From NCBI GenBank assembly GCA_031261005.1, contig JAISKF010000036.1:1-64000 (forward strand): 64,000 bases of DNA, given 5' to 3'. A program made the translations under genes and the position numbers. Positions within the stretch are counted from its first letter, which is position 1. Every line of letters starts with the position of its first letter. Shown here piece after piece: positions 9,805 to 19,744 of the stretch. The stretch is from Enterobacteriaceae bacterium (GTDB lineage: Bacteria > Pseudomonadota > Gammaproteobacteria > Enterobacterales > Enterobacteriaceae). The notes beneath the pieces were generated by a model. It had not been told where the DNA came from. It saw only the letters and a list, made by a program, of their open reading frames with translations, and ran no database searches.

Positions 9805-10052
9805 CACAAATCGTATCTTGAGTCTCTCTGGTACCAGTTCTATACTTAAAAGTGATACAAATAACATTATTAATACTTTTTTATTACAATTAATTTTCAA
9901 ACTCTTTGATTTTTAAATACTCTGGGTACTTTTCTCTATTTTCGCAGCTAAAAACAATTTTGATGTTTTAGTAGTGCGCTTCTCTTGGCGCTGTCTACTT
10001 ACATGCTGAACGTGCTGATATTTCAGCACTCAGAATAAGGTTTGGAGAATCT

Positions 10053-11204
10053 ATGAGCTCATCGTGTATGGAAGAAACAAGCATTCGGAACAATCAGTGG
10101 TATCGAATTATCAGTGAGTTACTGCTGAAAGCAGACATCAAAATTAACGGTTCACGCCCGTTTGATATTCAGGTAAACAATCCGCATTTTTTTAAGCGCG
10201 TTCTGCAACACGGCTCGCTTGGTCTGGGTGAAAGTTATATGGACGGCTGGTGGGATTGCCCGCGTTTAGACATATTTTTTCAGCAAATTCTGCGTGCCGG
10301 ATTAGATAAAAGTACGCCGACGCACTGGCGTGACTTGCTGCGCGTTGCCAGCGCGCGCATGACCAATCTACAGTCAAAACGCCGTGCATGGGTGGTAGGT
10401 AAAAAGCATTACGATCTGGGAAACGATCTGTTTAGCCTGATCCTCGATCCTTATATGCAGTATTCCTGCGGCTACTGGAAAAATGCAGAAACACTGGAAC
10501 AGGCACAGCTTGCCAAATTGAAATTAATCTGCGAGAAACTGCAACTGCAATCAGGCATGACGCTGCTGGATATTGGCTGCGGCTGGGGCGGGCTTTCGGT
10601 TTATGCAGCGAAAAATTACGGTGTCTCGGTTCAGGGCGTGACGATTTCCAGAGAGCAGCAAAAGCTGGCACAAAAGCGTTGCGCCGGATTAGAGGTAGAA
10701 ATTTTGCTGCAAGATTATCGAGACCTGAATAACCAGTATGATCGTGTTGTTTCCGTCGGCATGTTTGAACATGTCGGTCCCAAAAATTATCAAACCTACT
10801 TTAATGTTGTCGCGCGCAACTTAAAATCCGATGGTTTGTTCCTGCTGCACACCATTGGTTCTAAACAAACCAAAGCAAACGTTGATGCGTGGACGAATAA
10901 ATATATCTTCCCTAATGGCTGTCTGCCCTCTGTTGCCAATATCGCCAGCAGCAGCGAAAAACTGTTTGTGATTGAGGACTTACATAACTTCGGCGCTGAT
11001 TATGATCTAACGCTGATGGCGTGGTATCAACGCTTTATTCAGGGCTGGAATCAGATCGCTGACCATTATGATGAACGCTTTAAACGTATGTTCTCTTATT
11101 ATCTGAACGCCTGCGCCGGAGCGTTCCGTGCCAGAGACATTCAGCTATGGCAAATTATGTTCAGCCCGTCAGGTGTTAACGGCGGATTACGCGTTCCTCG
11201 TTAG
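10053..11204 (+). CDS. cfa: Cyclopropane-fatty-acyl-phospholipid synthase
   Basis: The 383-residue enzyme methylenates unsaturated acyl chains of membrane phospholipids using S-adenosylmethionine, usually on entry into stationary phase or in acid. The SAM-binding motif LDIGCGWGGLSVYAA lies near residues 172-186, preceded by the Cfa N-terminal domain (LGLGESYMDGWWD near residue 56). Length matches E. coli Cfa (382). A GGAG ribosome-binding site is 7 bp before the ATG. Confidence 0.97.
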   Translation: MSSSCMEETSIRNNQWYRIISELLLKADIKINGSRPFDIQVNNPHFFKRVLQHGSLGLGESYMDGWWDCPRLDIFFQQILRAGLDKSTPTHWRDLLRVASARMTNLQSKRRAWVVGKKHYDLGNDLFSLILDPYMQYSCGYWKNAETLEQAQLAKLKLICEKLQLQSGMTLLDIGCGWGGLSVYAAKNYGVSVQGVTISREQQKLAQKRCAGLEVEILLQDYRDLNNQYDRVVSVGMFEHVGPKNYQTYFNVVARNLKSDGLFLLHTIGSKQTKANVDAWTNKYIFPNGCLPSVANIASSSEKLFVIEDLHNFGADYDLTLMAWYQRFIQGWNQIADHYDERFKRMFSYYLNACAGAFRARDIQLWQIMFSPSGVNGGLRVPR

Positions 11205-11448
11205 AGCGCATCTGAAAAACATCAATTAACTTAAAGTTACATATAACTTAAAGCTACATAGAAATATGCCGCTTTATTTTTATATCGACTACACTTGGTC
11301 TGATACAATTGGTCTGCTACATCACGCCATCACCGATAGAGACTCTTGATCGAAAAATGATACAATATGAAATAATTTCTCTCCTTTCTGACTCGTTTCG
11401 ACGTCCTTTTTAACGTTACCTGATTAAAAAAGTATTAGGATTTTTTCC

Positions 11449-12777
11449 ATGCATCACAATGATGTTACAGAACGCTCATTATTTTCGCTGAGCTGGCCGA
11501 TCTTTATCGATATGTTTTTGCACTTTTCCACTCTGCTGATTAATACCTATATGGTCAGCCAAGTGTCTAAATCTTATCTGGCGGCAATGGGTGTTGGTAA
11601 TCAGATATTTGACTTGTGTATTACCATTTTTAGCTTTATTAGCGTCGGCTGTAGCGTAGTTATCGCGCAGTATTTAGGTGCGCGTCAGATGGATATGGCG
11701 AAAAAAGCCATTCACATCTCCATTGCTTTTAACTTCTTGCTCGGTCTGTTTTGTGCTGCCACGATTTTCTTTTTCGGCTACAAAGCGTTAAACATCATGA
11801 ATATGCCGGAACATCTGATGACCGATGGTTTTAACTATCTGCATATTCTTGGCATTTGCTTGATTCCTGAAGCAATTTCACTGATTTTAGCGGCTTGTTT
11901 ACGGGTATACGGCAAATCAAAAGTCGCGATGTATGTGACGTTAATCGTCAATGCGATCACGATCTTCGGCAATATTTTAGTGCTGTATGTTTTCGACTTA
12001 GGACTGGTTGGTGTGGCATGGTCTACCGTATTCGGGCGCGTTATCTGTATTATTTTGCTAGCGTGTTTAATGAGCTACGGCTTACGCATTCGCTTTGAAA
12101 TAAAACAGTTTTTCCACTGGTCAAAAGATCTATTGGGTAAAATCCTGCATATTGGTTTGCCTGCGGCGGGCGAGAATGTCGTGTGGATTCTGCAATATAT
12201 GACCGCATTCGCCTTTATCGGGCTGATGGGAGAAACGGCGCTGGCAGCGCAAACGCTCTATTTCCAACTGGCGCTGTTTGTCATGCTGTTTGGTATTGCA
12301 GTAAGTATCGGCAATGAAATTTTTGTCGGTCATTTCGTCGGTGCTAAACGTTTTGACGATGCTTATCGCCATACTTTTTACAGTCTGAAACTGGGCGTTG
12401 GCGTCACCGTTATTGTGGTGGTTGTCTTTTGGTTGTTTGATTTAAATATCATGCGTTTTCTGTCCAAAGATACGGGAATTATCGAAATGCTGCTGCCGTT
12501 GTTCCTGCTCTCTGTCTTTTTAGAGCCGGGAAGAACGCTGAATATTGTCATGGTGAACGCCTTGCGCGCTTCCGGTGATGCCAAATTCCCGCTGTATACC
12601 GCGTTGTTTTTTATGTGGTGTGTCTCAATCCCTGTTGGTTATTATCTTGGTATAAAAATGGGTATGGGTATTATGGGGATCTGGATTGGCTTTGCCTGTG
12701 ATGAATGGATTCGCGGTTTGACTAATACCTGGCGCTGGAAGTCGAAAAAATGGCAGACAAAGCGGCTGGATATTTAG
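11449..12777 (+). CDS. MATE family efflux transporter
   Basis: The 442-residue protein has about twelve predicted membrane helices in two homologous halves, typical of multidrug and toxic compound extrusion exporters driven by Na+ or H+. Conserved MatE-type elements include LSWPIFIDMFLH at the N-terminus and GLPAAGENV at the start of the second half. It is closer to the YeeO/DinF-type branch than to NorM as judged by eye. The 240-bp leader upstream shows no recognisable riboswitch. Confidence 0.85.
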   Translation: MHHNDVTERSLFSLSWPIFIDMFLHFSTLLINTYMVSQVSKSYLAAMGVGNQIFDLCITIFSFISVGCSVVIAQYLGARQMDMAKKAIHISIAFNFLLGLFCAATIFFFGYKALNIMNMPEHLMTDGFNYLHILGICLIPEAISLILAACLRVYGKSKVAMYVTLIVNAITIFGNILVLYVFDLGLVGVAWSTVFGRVICIILLACLMSYGLRIRFEIKQFFHWSKDLLGKILHIGLPAAGENVVWILQYMTAFAFIGLMGETALAAQTLYFQLALFVMLFGIAVSIGNEIFVGHFVGAKRFDDAYRHTFYSLKLGVGVTVIVVVVFWLFDLNIMRFLSKDTGIIEMLLPLFLLSVFLEPGRTLNIVMVNALRASGDAKFPLYTALFFMWCVSIPVGYYLGIKMGMGIMGIWIGFACDEWIRGLTNTWRWKSKKWQTKRLDI

Positions 12778-12783
12778 CCATAA

Positions 12784-12937
12784 TTAACCTCAAATTTGGA
12801 TAAAAAAAGGTAAAAAAATAAATTAATATATTGATAATGAAAATAATTCGGCGGCAATCTGCCGCCCTACGCAAAAAATATATAATTACTTGAAATTTAT
12901 TGTGAAAATATAACTTCTTATCTGAAGTTCAGATTAA
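12784..12937 (-). repeat. Dispersed element, complete reversed copy with one core
   Basis: Both terminal inverted repeats are present (TTAACCTCAAATTTGGATAA at the left, TTCTTATCTGAAGTTCAGAT at the right). Only one palindromic core remains (12850-12867), so the copy is about 154 bp. It lies between the MATE gene and grxB. Confidence 0.85.
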
Positions 12938-12966
12938 CTAAATGCTGTTAAATTAAGGATTCTGAT

Positions 12967-13614
12967 ATGAAACTTTATGTCTACGACCACTGCCCGTTTT
13001 GCGTAAAAGCACGCATGATTTTTGGTATCAAAAATATTCCTTTTGAACTTCATATATTACTAAATGATGATGAAGAAACGCCGATCAAAATGATCGGACA
13101 GAAAATGACGCCGATCCTGCAAAAAGATGATGGCAGCTATATGCCGGAAAGTATGGACATCGTACATTATGTGGATACGAATTACGGCGAACCCGTATTA
13201 ATCGGTAATACCAATCCGGCGATCGCAGAATGGCTGAAAAACAGCAGCAGTTATGTAAATAAATTGCGCTTTCCGCGCTACGCTCAATCCAATCTCGCCG
13301 AGTTTAAAACACCCGCAGCGCGTGCTTACTTTACCCGCAAAAAAGAGGCATCGATTGGTAGTTTTGCAGAGGCTTTGCAGCAGACACCGCAATTAATCAA
13401 ACAATTGGAACAAGATCTACTAAAACTGGACAGTCTGATTCAATCACCAGAAGCCTGTAACGGAAAGTTATCCACAGATGATATTCATCTGTTTCCGGCA
13501 TTACGCGGTATTTCAATTGTTAAAGGCATCACTTATCCGGCAAAAGTTGATGCTTACCGTAAAGCAATGGCTAAGATTTGCGGCGTGAATTTACTGGATA
13601 ATATCGCTCAATAG
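12967..13614 (+). CDS. grxB: Glutaredoxin 2
   Basis: This 215-residue protein has an N-terminal glutaredoxin domain with active site CPFC (Cys9, Cys12) and a C-terminal helical GST-like domain, the architecture of E. coli Grx2. It reduces protein disulfides with glutathione in the cytoplasm. It stands alone between two repeats/terminators. Confidence 0.95.
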   Translation: MKLYVYDHCPFCVKARMIFGIKNIPFELHILLNDDEETPIKMIGQKMTPILQKDDGSYMPESMDIVHYVDTNYGEPVLIGNTNPAIAEWLKNSSSYVNKLRFPRYAQSNLAEFKTPAARAYFTRKKEASIGSFAEALQQTPQLIKQLEQDLLKLDSLIQSPEACNGKLSTDDIHLFPALRGISIVKGITYPAKVDAYRKAMAKICGVNLLDNIAQ

Positions 13615-13724
13615 TGAATTTTAACGGGCAGCCGCAAAGGTTGCCCTTATAACAAGTGACAAAAACATAATATATTTTCTGTATATTTTTCACCCGCAAA
13701 TTAAATCATTTCAACACCATAACT

Positions 13725-13749
13725 TAACATTCAAATTATTTGAATGTTA
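13725..13749. promoter_or_regulatory. Perfect 25-nt dyad upstream of yhhW (operator candidate)
   Basis: Two perfect 12-bp arms (TAACATTCAAAT and its complement) surround one central base, about 70 bp before the yhhW start codon. Size and symmetry resemble operators of dimeric winged-helix or TetR-type regulators. No T tract follows, so it is unlikely to be a terminator for grxB. Which protein binds is unknown. Confidence 0.5.
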
Positions 13750-13819
13750 GTGTCACTTTTTTCCGCTTTTTTAATCTGTCTCATAGACTAGACTGTGTAA
13801 AACATTAAGGAGGTTTCAA

Positions 13820-14515
13820 ATGATTTATCTACGTAAAGCAAATGCTCGCGGTCATGCAAATCACGGTTGGCTTGATACTTCACATAGTTTCTCTTTTGCG
13901 GATTATTACGATCCGAACTTTATGGGTTTCTCCGCCCTGCGGGTGATAAATGAAGATCGGGTTAAGCCGGGGCAAGGTTTCCCTACTCACCCGCATAAAG
14001 ATATGGAAATTCTTTCCTATGTACTGGAAGGCGCAATTGAGCATCAGGACAGCATGGGAAATAAAGAACATGTTCCGGCTGGTGATTTTCAGATTATGAG
14101 TGCAGGTACTGGCGTGCGCCACTCGGAATACAATCCGAGCAGCACCGATCCGCTGCATTTCTATCAGATTTGGATTATCCCTGATCGTGAAGGTATTACG
14201 CCGCGTTATGAACAGAAGTCTTTTACTGAAAAACATGCTCGCCAGTTAGTGTTATCGCCGGATGAGCGTGATGGTTCGCTGAAAGTTTATCAGGACATGG
14301 AACTATGGCGTTGGACACTTGATAACAATGAACAGGCACAATTCAGTATTAAAGAGGGTCGCCGCATTTGGGTTCAGGTGGTGAAAGGAACGGTAGAAAT
14401 AAACGGAACGCAAGCAACCACCAGCGATGGTGTCGCAATTTGGGACGAATCATCATTAAATATTACCGCACATAGTGATAGCGAAATTTTAATTTTTGAT
14501 TTACCAAGAGTTTAA
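13820..14515 (+). CDS. yhhW: Pirin family quercetinase-like protein YhhW
   Basis: The 231-residue bicupin protein matches E. coli YhhW in length and most of its sequence. The metal ligands of the N-terminal cupin are present: His57 and His59 in THPHKDMEI, His101 and Glu103 in RHSEYN. YhhW has quercetin 2,3-dioxygenase activity in vitro; its physiological role is unclear. The ribosome-binding site is unusually strong (AAGGAGGT, 6 bp spacing). A perfect dyad upstream suggests dedicated control. Confidence 0.93.
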   Translation: MIYLRKANARGHANHGWLDTSHSFSFADYYDPNFMGFSALRVINEDRVKPGQGFPTHPHKDMEILSYVLEGAIEHQDSMGNKEHVPAGDFQIMSAGTGVRHSEYNPSSTDPLHFYQIWIIPDREGITPRYEQKSFTEKHARQLVLSPDERDGSLKVYQDMELWRWTLDNNEQAQFSIKEGRRIWVQVVKGTVEINGTQATTSDGVAIWDESSLNITAHSDSEILIFDLPRV

Positions 14516-14537
14516 TTTTACCTTTTCAAACAATGCG

Positions 14538-14565
14538 GTTAACTAATTTAATTAAATTAGTTAAC
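14538..14565. repeat. Perfect 28-nt palindrome
   Basis: The sequence is GTTAACTAATTTAA followed directly by its complement, with no central spacer. It lies 23 bp after the yhhW stop codon. It could be a protein-binding site or a cruciform-prone spacer, and is too AT-rich to be a typical terminator alone. Confidence 0.6.
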
Positions 14566-14578
14566 GCCAAATAAATTA

Positions 14579-14626
14579 GACTGCTATTTAATCGCGTAAT
14601 TTTAATATTACCATTAAATAGCAGTC
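14579..14626 (+). terminator. Hairpin with 14-bp perfect arms after yhhW
   Basis: The arms GACTGCTATTTAAT and ATTAAATAGCAGTC flank a 20-base loop and are followed by ATTTTATT. This is a plausible but weak intrinsic terminator for yhhW. Confidence 0.5.
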
Positions 14627-14639
14627 ATTTTATTTAACA

Positions 14640-15068
14640 ACAAACAAACAAAATATAAACAAAATACACAAAAAATGTTGAATGACTGATATTTCTCTGT
14701 CTGAAATTTATTCTACAGCTATTTTTAATTACAACACGCTTTGATGTGTTAACCCTCTTTAATATCTTTGCGAAACATTTACATTGTTTACATTTTAACC
14801 ATGTAACCATAGATAATTTTTTGCTACTATCTGCTGTAACCCACGTAATCATTGGCTTTGTTATAATAAACCTGAATGGCAGTTACATTTTTTGATAAAA
14901 AAACATTGTCAAAGCGTGTTAATAATTGGCTTAATTACGCTGGTATTTATTAATTACGCACGTTAAATCTCGGCATATTTACTAATATCTTAGCTGGTAA
15001 ATACTTACACCAAGTTACTATTATGTTAGTTATTATTTCAAATGAGCTAAATAAGGAGAAACTAGCAC
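14640..15068. other. Long AT-rich leader before emrR
   Basis: About 430 bp without a credible gene. The region is strongly AT-rich, with scattered TTTACAT/TGTAAC motifs near 14780-14815. It should contain the emrR promoter; I could not assign it precisely. Confidence 0.5.
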
Positions 15069-15575
15069 ATGGAAAGTTCATTTTCGCCTATCGAAAATAT
15101 TTTAAACCAATATTCATCTATACATGAAAGTTTTCCACTCGAAGAAATCCAACTGACTCGCTTGAGTATGCATACTCATGACAAGTTATTAGAGTTTCGT
15201 AATAAAAACTTCAAGGCAATAGGTATTAATGAAACGCTATTTATGGCGTTAATTATTTTAAATACACAGAAAAATAAGTCGATTCAACCATCTGAATTAA
15301 GTTTAGCTTTAGGTTCATCCAGAACGAATGCAACACGTATCGCTGATGATCTGGAGAAAAAAGGTTGGATTGAACGCAAAGAAAGCGGCAAGGATCGCCG
15401 TTGTCTGCACTTATTTTTAACAAAATCAGGGCAAGATTTCCTTAACAGTATGCTGCCTAATCAGAATGCTACCCTACAAAATATTTGGTCAGTATTTACT
15501 GATGATGAGCGTCAGCAGTTAGAGATGCTCAATCGTAAGCTGCTAACTCGTTTAGAAACATTAAATCCTGCCTGA
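15069..15575 (+). CDS. mprA: MarR family transcriptional repressor EmrR/MprA
   Basis: The 168-residue winged-helix regulator matches E. coli EmrR through the DNA-binding region ([35 protein letters not shown]). EmrR binds hydrophobic drugs and uncouplers and represses the emrAB efflux pump. The C-terminus is a few residues shorter than in E. coli. The emrAB genes do not follow; the next gene is the convergent dgt, so its targets must lie elsewhere. An AAGGAG site precedes the ATG. Confidence 0.92.
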   Translation: MESSFSPIENILNQYSSIHESFPLEEIQLTRLSMHTHDKLLEFRNKNFKAIGINETLFMALIILNTQKNKSIQPSELSLALGSSRTNATRIADDLEKKGWIERKESGKDRRCLHLFLTKSGQDFLNSMLPNQNATLQNIWSVFTDDERQQLEMLNRKLLTRLETLNPA

Positions 15576-15583
15576 AAAATCAT

Positions 15584-15608
15584 AAAGGCAACCGTAAAGG
15601 TTGCCTTT
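15584..15608. terminator. Bidirectional intrinsic terminator between mprA and dgt
   Basis: The stem AAAGGCAACC/GGTTGCCTTT with a GTAAA loop has A/T tracts on both sides. It serves both convergent genes. Confidence 0.85.
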
Positions 15609-15645
15609 ATCCTTTCAACAAGTTTTTTTGTATATCTTGTAGCGA

Positions 15646-17142
15646 TTATCCAGCCACCATCAGCTTACGGTATTCATCATAAGCATAAAGATCTGTCATG
15701 CCGCTGATATAGTCCTGAATCAATCTGGCACGATAATAAAACTCACGAATCTCTTGCTGCTCAACGGGTAAATGCCCTAACCTGGCGATCGCTTCCCGAT
15801 AAGCCAGACAGTGTTTAGTCGAAAGTTTATGGAACAAGCGCGTTTCGATCAGATAACCTCGATGCACGTTGTCTTGCACCAGTCTGGCGAAATCAGCCAT
15901 CGGCATATCCAGCAGCGGGCTGTAAATATCCAGCAACCCGCTAATCACACGAAAACCTTGCAACTCTAGTTGTTCCACTTCTTCATGATTGAAGACATAT
16001 TTCAGCGCCACATTTTTAAACACACTCAACAACTGAAATGCAGCATCACCATCTTCCAGCAACGCCTGATTAAAGCTGCCGTCAAAAATCGCCGGTAAGT
16101 TATCAATAAACCGCTGAGCAGCGTGCGGCACTAACTGTCCGATAGTGTAAACCCGCAGATACATAAAAAATTGATCTTCACGATGCCGATAACTGCTGGT
16201 TTGCGCCATTTTTTTCAGGGCATTACCAATAGTTTTATCAAACAGATCACCATTAGAAACCGCTCCCCACGCATTTTCTAAATGTTCACACAATTGCTCA
16301 ATGGTTAAAATCCGCTTCTCAACGGCATCTTCCAGATCCGCAATGCAGTACGAAATATCATCAGCCGCTTCCATAATATAAGTCAGCGGATAACGATGAA
16401 ATTCCGCCATACCAAGCTTATAACGCAGCTCGCTGATAAACCCCTCTTCAGCAAGATAATAACCGGGCTTTTTCATCAAATAGCTATATTCGACGGGGGT
16501 TTTATCAGTCCAATAAGCTGGACGAGTATATTTAAGAATGCAGGCAACCTGTGAGTAAGTCAGGTTCAGTTTCAGCAAAGTATGCACCAGACGGATCGCC
16601 TGAGCATTACCCTCAAAATTGCTGAGATCCTGACAGATACGCAGCCTTAACTGGTTAAGCTCCGTTTGCCCGTCAACCAGACGTAAGCAAGAATACTGGC
16701 AGAGATCATCAGCGCAGGCGTTGAGGCGGCGGCTAAACCACTTATTGATTGCCGCCTCGCCAAAATGCCCGAAAGGAGGATTGCCCACGTCGTGCATCAG
16801 ACATGCCATTTCAACAATGCTTTCAAACGCATCATAGGTTTTATCTAAACCAAGCTGCTCAATGCGCCCCTCTTTTTTAAGCTGATAAAAAATCTCTTTA
16901 GCAATATGACGCCCGACTTGCTGAACTTCCATCGAATGAGTCAAACGGCTGCGTACCGCCGCATTGCGTTCCAGCGGGAATACCTGAGTTTTTTGCTGTA
17001 ACCGGCGGATTGCCGCAGAATTGATAATACGACCGCGATCACTTTCAAACTGGCGCGTAATCCCGTATTCCCCGTCCGCCTTTGATGACGAACCAAAAGG
17101 ACGCTGAACAATGATTCTCTTGCCGAAATCAATTCCGCACAT
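15646..17142 (-). CDS. dgt: Deoxyguanosinetriphosphate triphosphohydrolase
   Basis: This 498-residue HD-domain enzyme hydrolyses dGTP to deoxyguanosine and tripolyphosphate. The family block [12 protein letters not shown] followed by RLTHSMEV and the HD motif [14 protein letters not shown] are intact, as is MEAADDISY. Length is close to E. coli Dgt (505). It is divergent from mtnN, the same arrangement as in E. coli. Confidence 0.97.
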   Translation of the reverse strand: MCGIDFGKRIIVQRPFGSSSKADGEYGITRQFESDRGRIINSAAIRRLQQKTQVFPLERNAAVRSRLTHSMEVQQVGRHIAKEIFYQLKKEGRIEQLGLDKTYDAFESIVEMACLMHDVGNPPFGHFGEAAINKWFSRRLNACADDLCQYSCLRLVDGQTELNQLRLRICQDLSNFEGNAQAIRLVHTLLKLNLTYSQVACILKYTRPAYWTDKTPVEYSYLMKKPGYYLAEEGFISELRYKLGMAEFHRYPLTYIMEAADDISYCIADLEDAVEKRILTIEQLCEHLENAWGAVSNGDLFDKTIGNALKKMAQTSSYRHREDQFFMYLRVYTIGQLVPHAAQRFIDNLPAIFDGSFNQALLEDGDAAFQLLSVFKNVALKYVFNHEEVEQLELQGFRVISGLLDIYSPLLDMPMADFARLVQDNVHRGYLIETRLFHKLSTKHCLAYREAIARLGHLPVEQQEIREFYYRARLIQDYISGMTDLYAYDEYRKLMVAG

Positions 17143-17331
17143 AGCCTTGTCTCATCTTGCTAGAATATTTTTGCGGTTAATCATACAGTATCCATCTTTG
17201 GATTAAAGATTAATCACCATAAACTGACTGCCGCTGCATCACCTTATGCGTTATCGGCAACTCCTTTTTTCTACTGACATGATAAACTACGCCGAATTTT
17301 AATTAATTATCGAATCAGACAGGTTATTACC

Positions 17332-18033
17332 ATGAAAATAGGCATTATCGGCGCAATGGAGCAGGAAGTTACCCTACTTCGCGCCCAAATCGAGAACTGT
17401 GAAACCTTTAAACGTGCTGGCTGTGAAATTTACACTGGTCGTCTCAACGGCGTTGATGTTGCTCTGCTGAAATCAGGTATTGGTAAAGTGTCTGCCGCAA
17501 TGGGAACAACATTGCTGCTGGAGATTTGCCGTCCTGACCTGATTATTAATACCGGTTCTGCCGGTGGATTAGCGCCATCGCTGAAAGTCGGTGATATTGT
17601 GGTGTCAGAAGAAGTTCGCTATCACGATGCAGACGTTACCGCATTCGGTTATGAACCGGGTCAAATGGCGGGCTGCCCTGCGGCATTTATCGCTGATAAA
17701 GCCTTAATCGAGCTGGCAGAACGCTGCATCACAGAATGTAAACTAAATGCCGTGAAAGGGCTGATTTGCAGCGGTGATGCTTTTATCAATGGCGCAGAAC
17801 CTTTGGCGCGTATTCGGGCGACTTTCCCGAATGTTGCCGCTGTAGAAATGGAAGCAGCGGCGATCGCTCACGTTTGTTATCAATTTGGTACGCCGTTTGT
17901 CGTGGTTCGTGCGATTTCCGATGTTGCAGATCAAAAATCACATCTGAGTTTTGATGAGTTTCTGGTGTTAGCCGCACAGCAATCATCACTCATGGTCAGC
18001 TCGATGCTAAAAACGCTGGCTGAAAAACAGTAA
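17332..18033 (+). CDS. mtnN: 5'-methylthioadenosine/S-adenosylhomocysteine nucleosidase
   Basis: The 233-residue nucleosidase cleaves 5'-methylthioadenosine, S-adenosylhomocysteine and 5'-deoxyadenosine, feeding methionine salvage and producing the autoinducer-2 precursor. Visible motifs are [12 protein letters not shown], the substrate-binding Glu in [11 protein letters not shown] and the catalytic Asp in RAISDVADQ. The stop codon overlaps the btuF start by one base (TAATG). Confidence 0.97.
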   Translation: MKIGIIGAMEQEVTLLRAQIENCETFKRAGCEIYTGRLNGVDVALLKSGIGKVSAAMGTTLLLEICRPDLIINTGSAGGLAPSLKVGDIVVSEEVRYHDADVTAFGYEPGQMAGCPAAFIADKALIELAERCITECKLNAVKGLICSGDAFINGAEPLARIRATFPNVAAVEMEAAAIAHVCYQFGTPFVVVRAISDVADQKSHLSFDEFLVLAAQQSSLMVSSMLKTLAEKQ

Positions 18034-18878
18034 TGCCGCAGCAGATGTTACGGTGCACTTCACTAAGAAATAAGCTGGCAACTTTGTTGTCAGCAATGCT
18101 GCTATTGCTGCACAGCGCAGGCGCGTTTGCGGTTGCCGAACGGGTGATCAGTTTATCACCTCACGCCACTGAACTCGCTTATGCGGCGGGAATGGGCGAT
18201 AAATTAATCGCCGTCAGCGCACATTCTGATTATCCGCCGGAAGCCCAAAAATTAGAGCAGGTCTCTTCATGGCAAGGAATTAATATTGAGCGAGTTCTGG
18301 CATTAAAACCTGATTTAGTGCTGGCATGGCGCGGCGGAAATCCGCAAAAAATCATCGATCAACTGGCAGGTTTTGGTATCAAAGTGCTGTATGTCGATCC
18401 GCAGAATATTCAGCAAATTGCCGAAAGTTTAGACCAACTGGCGCAATACAGCCCAAATCCAGAGCAAGCACATCAAGCCGCGCAACAACTTCTCGCAGAA
18501 CAACAATCAGTTAAGCAGCAATACTCTCGGACTGACCATGCGCCAGTCGAAGTATTCTTACAATTCGGCAATCAACCGCTATTCACCTCATCAAGCGGCA
18601 CTCTGCAAAATGAGATCGTGGAGTTGTGCGGCGGTAAGAATATTTTTGTCGATAGCCCTGTTCCCTGGCCGCAAGTCAGCAAAGAGCAAGTGCTAACGCG
18701 CAAACCGCAGATGATCATTATTGCCGGAGAAGAAAGTCAGGTAAAAAACGTGCAGGACTTCTGGCACGAGCTGTTGGATATTCCGGTAATTGCTGTACCA
18801 GAGGACTATTTTAATCGCAGCGGTCCGCGTATTATGCGCGCTGCTGAAATTATATGCCCCAAATTATCCCCTAAATAA
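18033..18878 (+). CDS. btuF: Vitamin B12 ABC transporter substrate-binding protein BtuF
   Basis: This is a 281-residue periplasmic protein with an N-terminal signal peptide (hydrophobic about residues 15-33, likely cut near GAFAVAERV). It has the TroA/BtuF fold: [17 protein letters not shown] at the start and a long central helix. It captures cobalamin for BtuCD. The gene is coupled to mtnN as in E. coli; an in-frame ATG at residue 5 is an alternative start. Confidence 0.94.
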   Translation: MPQQMLRCTSLRNKLATLLSAMLLLLHSAGAFAVAERVISLSPHATELAYAAGMGDKLIAVSAHSDYPPEAQKLEQVSSWQGINIERVLALKPDLVLAWRGGNPQKIIDQLAGFGIKVLYVDPQNIQQIAESLDQLAQYSPNPEQAHQAAQQLLAEQQSVKQQYSRTDHAPVEVFLQFGNQPLFTSSSGTLQNEIVELCGGKNIFVDSPVPWPQVSKEQVLTRKPQMIIIAGEESQVKNVQDFWHELLDIPVIAVPEDYFNRSGPRIMRAAEIICPKLSPK

Positions 18879-18953
18879 TTCAAGCCATCTCGCTATACTT
18901 TCTTGAATTATTTTAGGAAATTCATTGACTTCATAGGACGGGAGCCAGAACAC

Positions 18954-19568
18954 ATGTTGGTCTATTGGCTGGATATTCTTGGAACTGCGGTTTTTGCCAT
19001 CTCCGGCGTATTACTGGCAGGGAAGTTACATATGGACCCATTTGGCGTGCTGGTACTCGGCGTTGTCACCGCCGTTGGCGGCGGAACTATTCGTGATATG
19101 TCGCTGGCAAACGGAGCTGTTTTCTGGGTTAAAGATCCGACCGATTTAGTCGTCGCACTCGTCACCTGCATTGCAACTATCTTGCTGGTGCGCCACCCGC
19201 GCAGTCTGCCGAAATGGATTTTACCGGTGCTGGACGCCATCGGCTTAGCGGTGTTTGTCTTAATTGGCGTCAATAAAGCCTTTATCGCAGGAACAGGACC
19301 TTTAATCGCAACATGTATGGGCGTGTTAACTGGTGTGGGCGGCGGTATTATCCGCGATATGCTGGCGCGTGAAATCCCAATGATCCTGCGAACTGAAGTG
19401 TACGCTACAGCCTGCATTATTGGCGGTTCGATACACGCCATCGGCTACTATTACTTTCATCTATCCCTCGACGAGTCCGGCATGATCGGCATGGTGATTA
19501 CCCTAGCAATTCGTCTGGCAGCAATTCGCTGGAATCTGAAACTACCGACATTTAGTTTAGAGAAATAG
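18954..19568 (+). CDS. yadS: TRIC-type cation channel family protein YadS
   Basis: This 204-residue inner-membrane protein has seven predicted helices built from two copies of a glycine-rich repeat (VTAVGGGTIRD and LTGVGGGIIRD). This is the bacterial TRIC/UPF0126 family of trimeric cation channels. I chose the ATG at 18954 (MLVYWLDI, as in E. coli), with GGGAG upstream; the frame is open 17 codons further. It follows btuF by 75 bp. Confidence 0.92.
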   Translation: MLVYWLDILGTAVFAISGVLLAGKLHMDPFGVLVLGVVTAVGGGTIRDMSLANGAVFWVKDPTDLVVALVTCIATILLVRHPRSLPKWILPVLDAIGLAVFVLIGVNKAFIAGTGPLIATCMGVLTGVGGGIIRDMLAREIPMILRTEVYATACIIGGSIHAIGYYYFHLSLDESGMIGMVITLAIRLAAIRWNLKLPTFSLEK

Positions 19569-19582
19569 GCTAGTTACCTAAT

Positions 19583-19744
19583 TTAACCTGAACTTCGGAT
19601 AAAAATTTATATTTTTACAATAAGCATCAGATAATTATGTGATTTTTGTAGAGGCAGCAACCTGCCGCCCGTGAACCTACCGCGTTGTTTATACGGGCGA
19701 CAGATCGTCGTCCCTACGGATTTCCTATCCAAACCTGAGGTTAT
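19583..19744 (+). repeat. Dispersed element, complete copy (first of tandem pair)
   Basis: This 162-bp copy has the left end TTAACCTGAACTTCGGATAA, two cores (19651-19675 and 19698-19720) with the GTGAACCTACCGCGTTGTT centre, and the right end at 19724-19744. It starts 15 bp after the yadS stop codon. Confidence 0.9.

Larger units (their letters stand above)
9347..10052. other. Intergenic region of about 700 bp
   Basis: This stretch between the divergent hydrolase and cfa genes is very AT-rich. It holds a reversed partial repeat element (9503-9629) and a 55-codon open frame (9637-9804). The last 200 bp should carry the cfa promoter(s), but I could not pick one with confidence. Confidence 0.6.

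Noticed and set aside
11205-11448. Riboswitch or attenuator in the leader of the MATE gene
   Set aside because: I looked for guanidine- or ykkC-type motifs and found no supported structure.
8373-15600. Active prophage or integrative island at tRNA-Arg
   Set aside because: No integrase, phage, plasmid or recombinase gene and no second copy of the tRNA end was seen; only a weak accessory signature remains.
18962-19441. 159-codon antisense frame across yadS
   Set aside because: It is the complement of a well-supported gene, with low-complexity Ser/Thr/Pro composition typical of antisense shadows.
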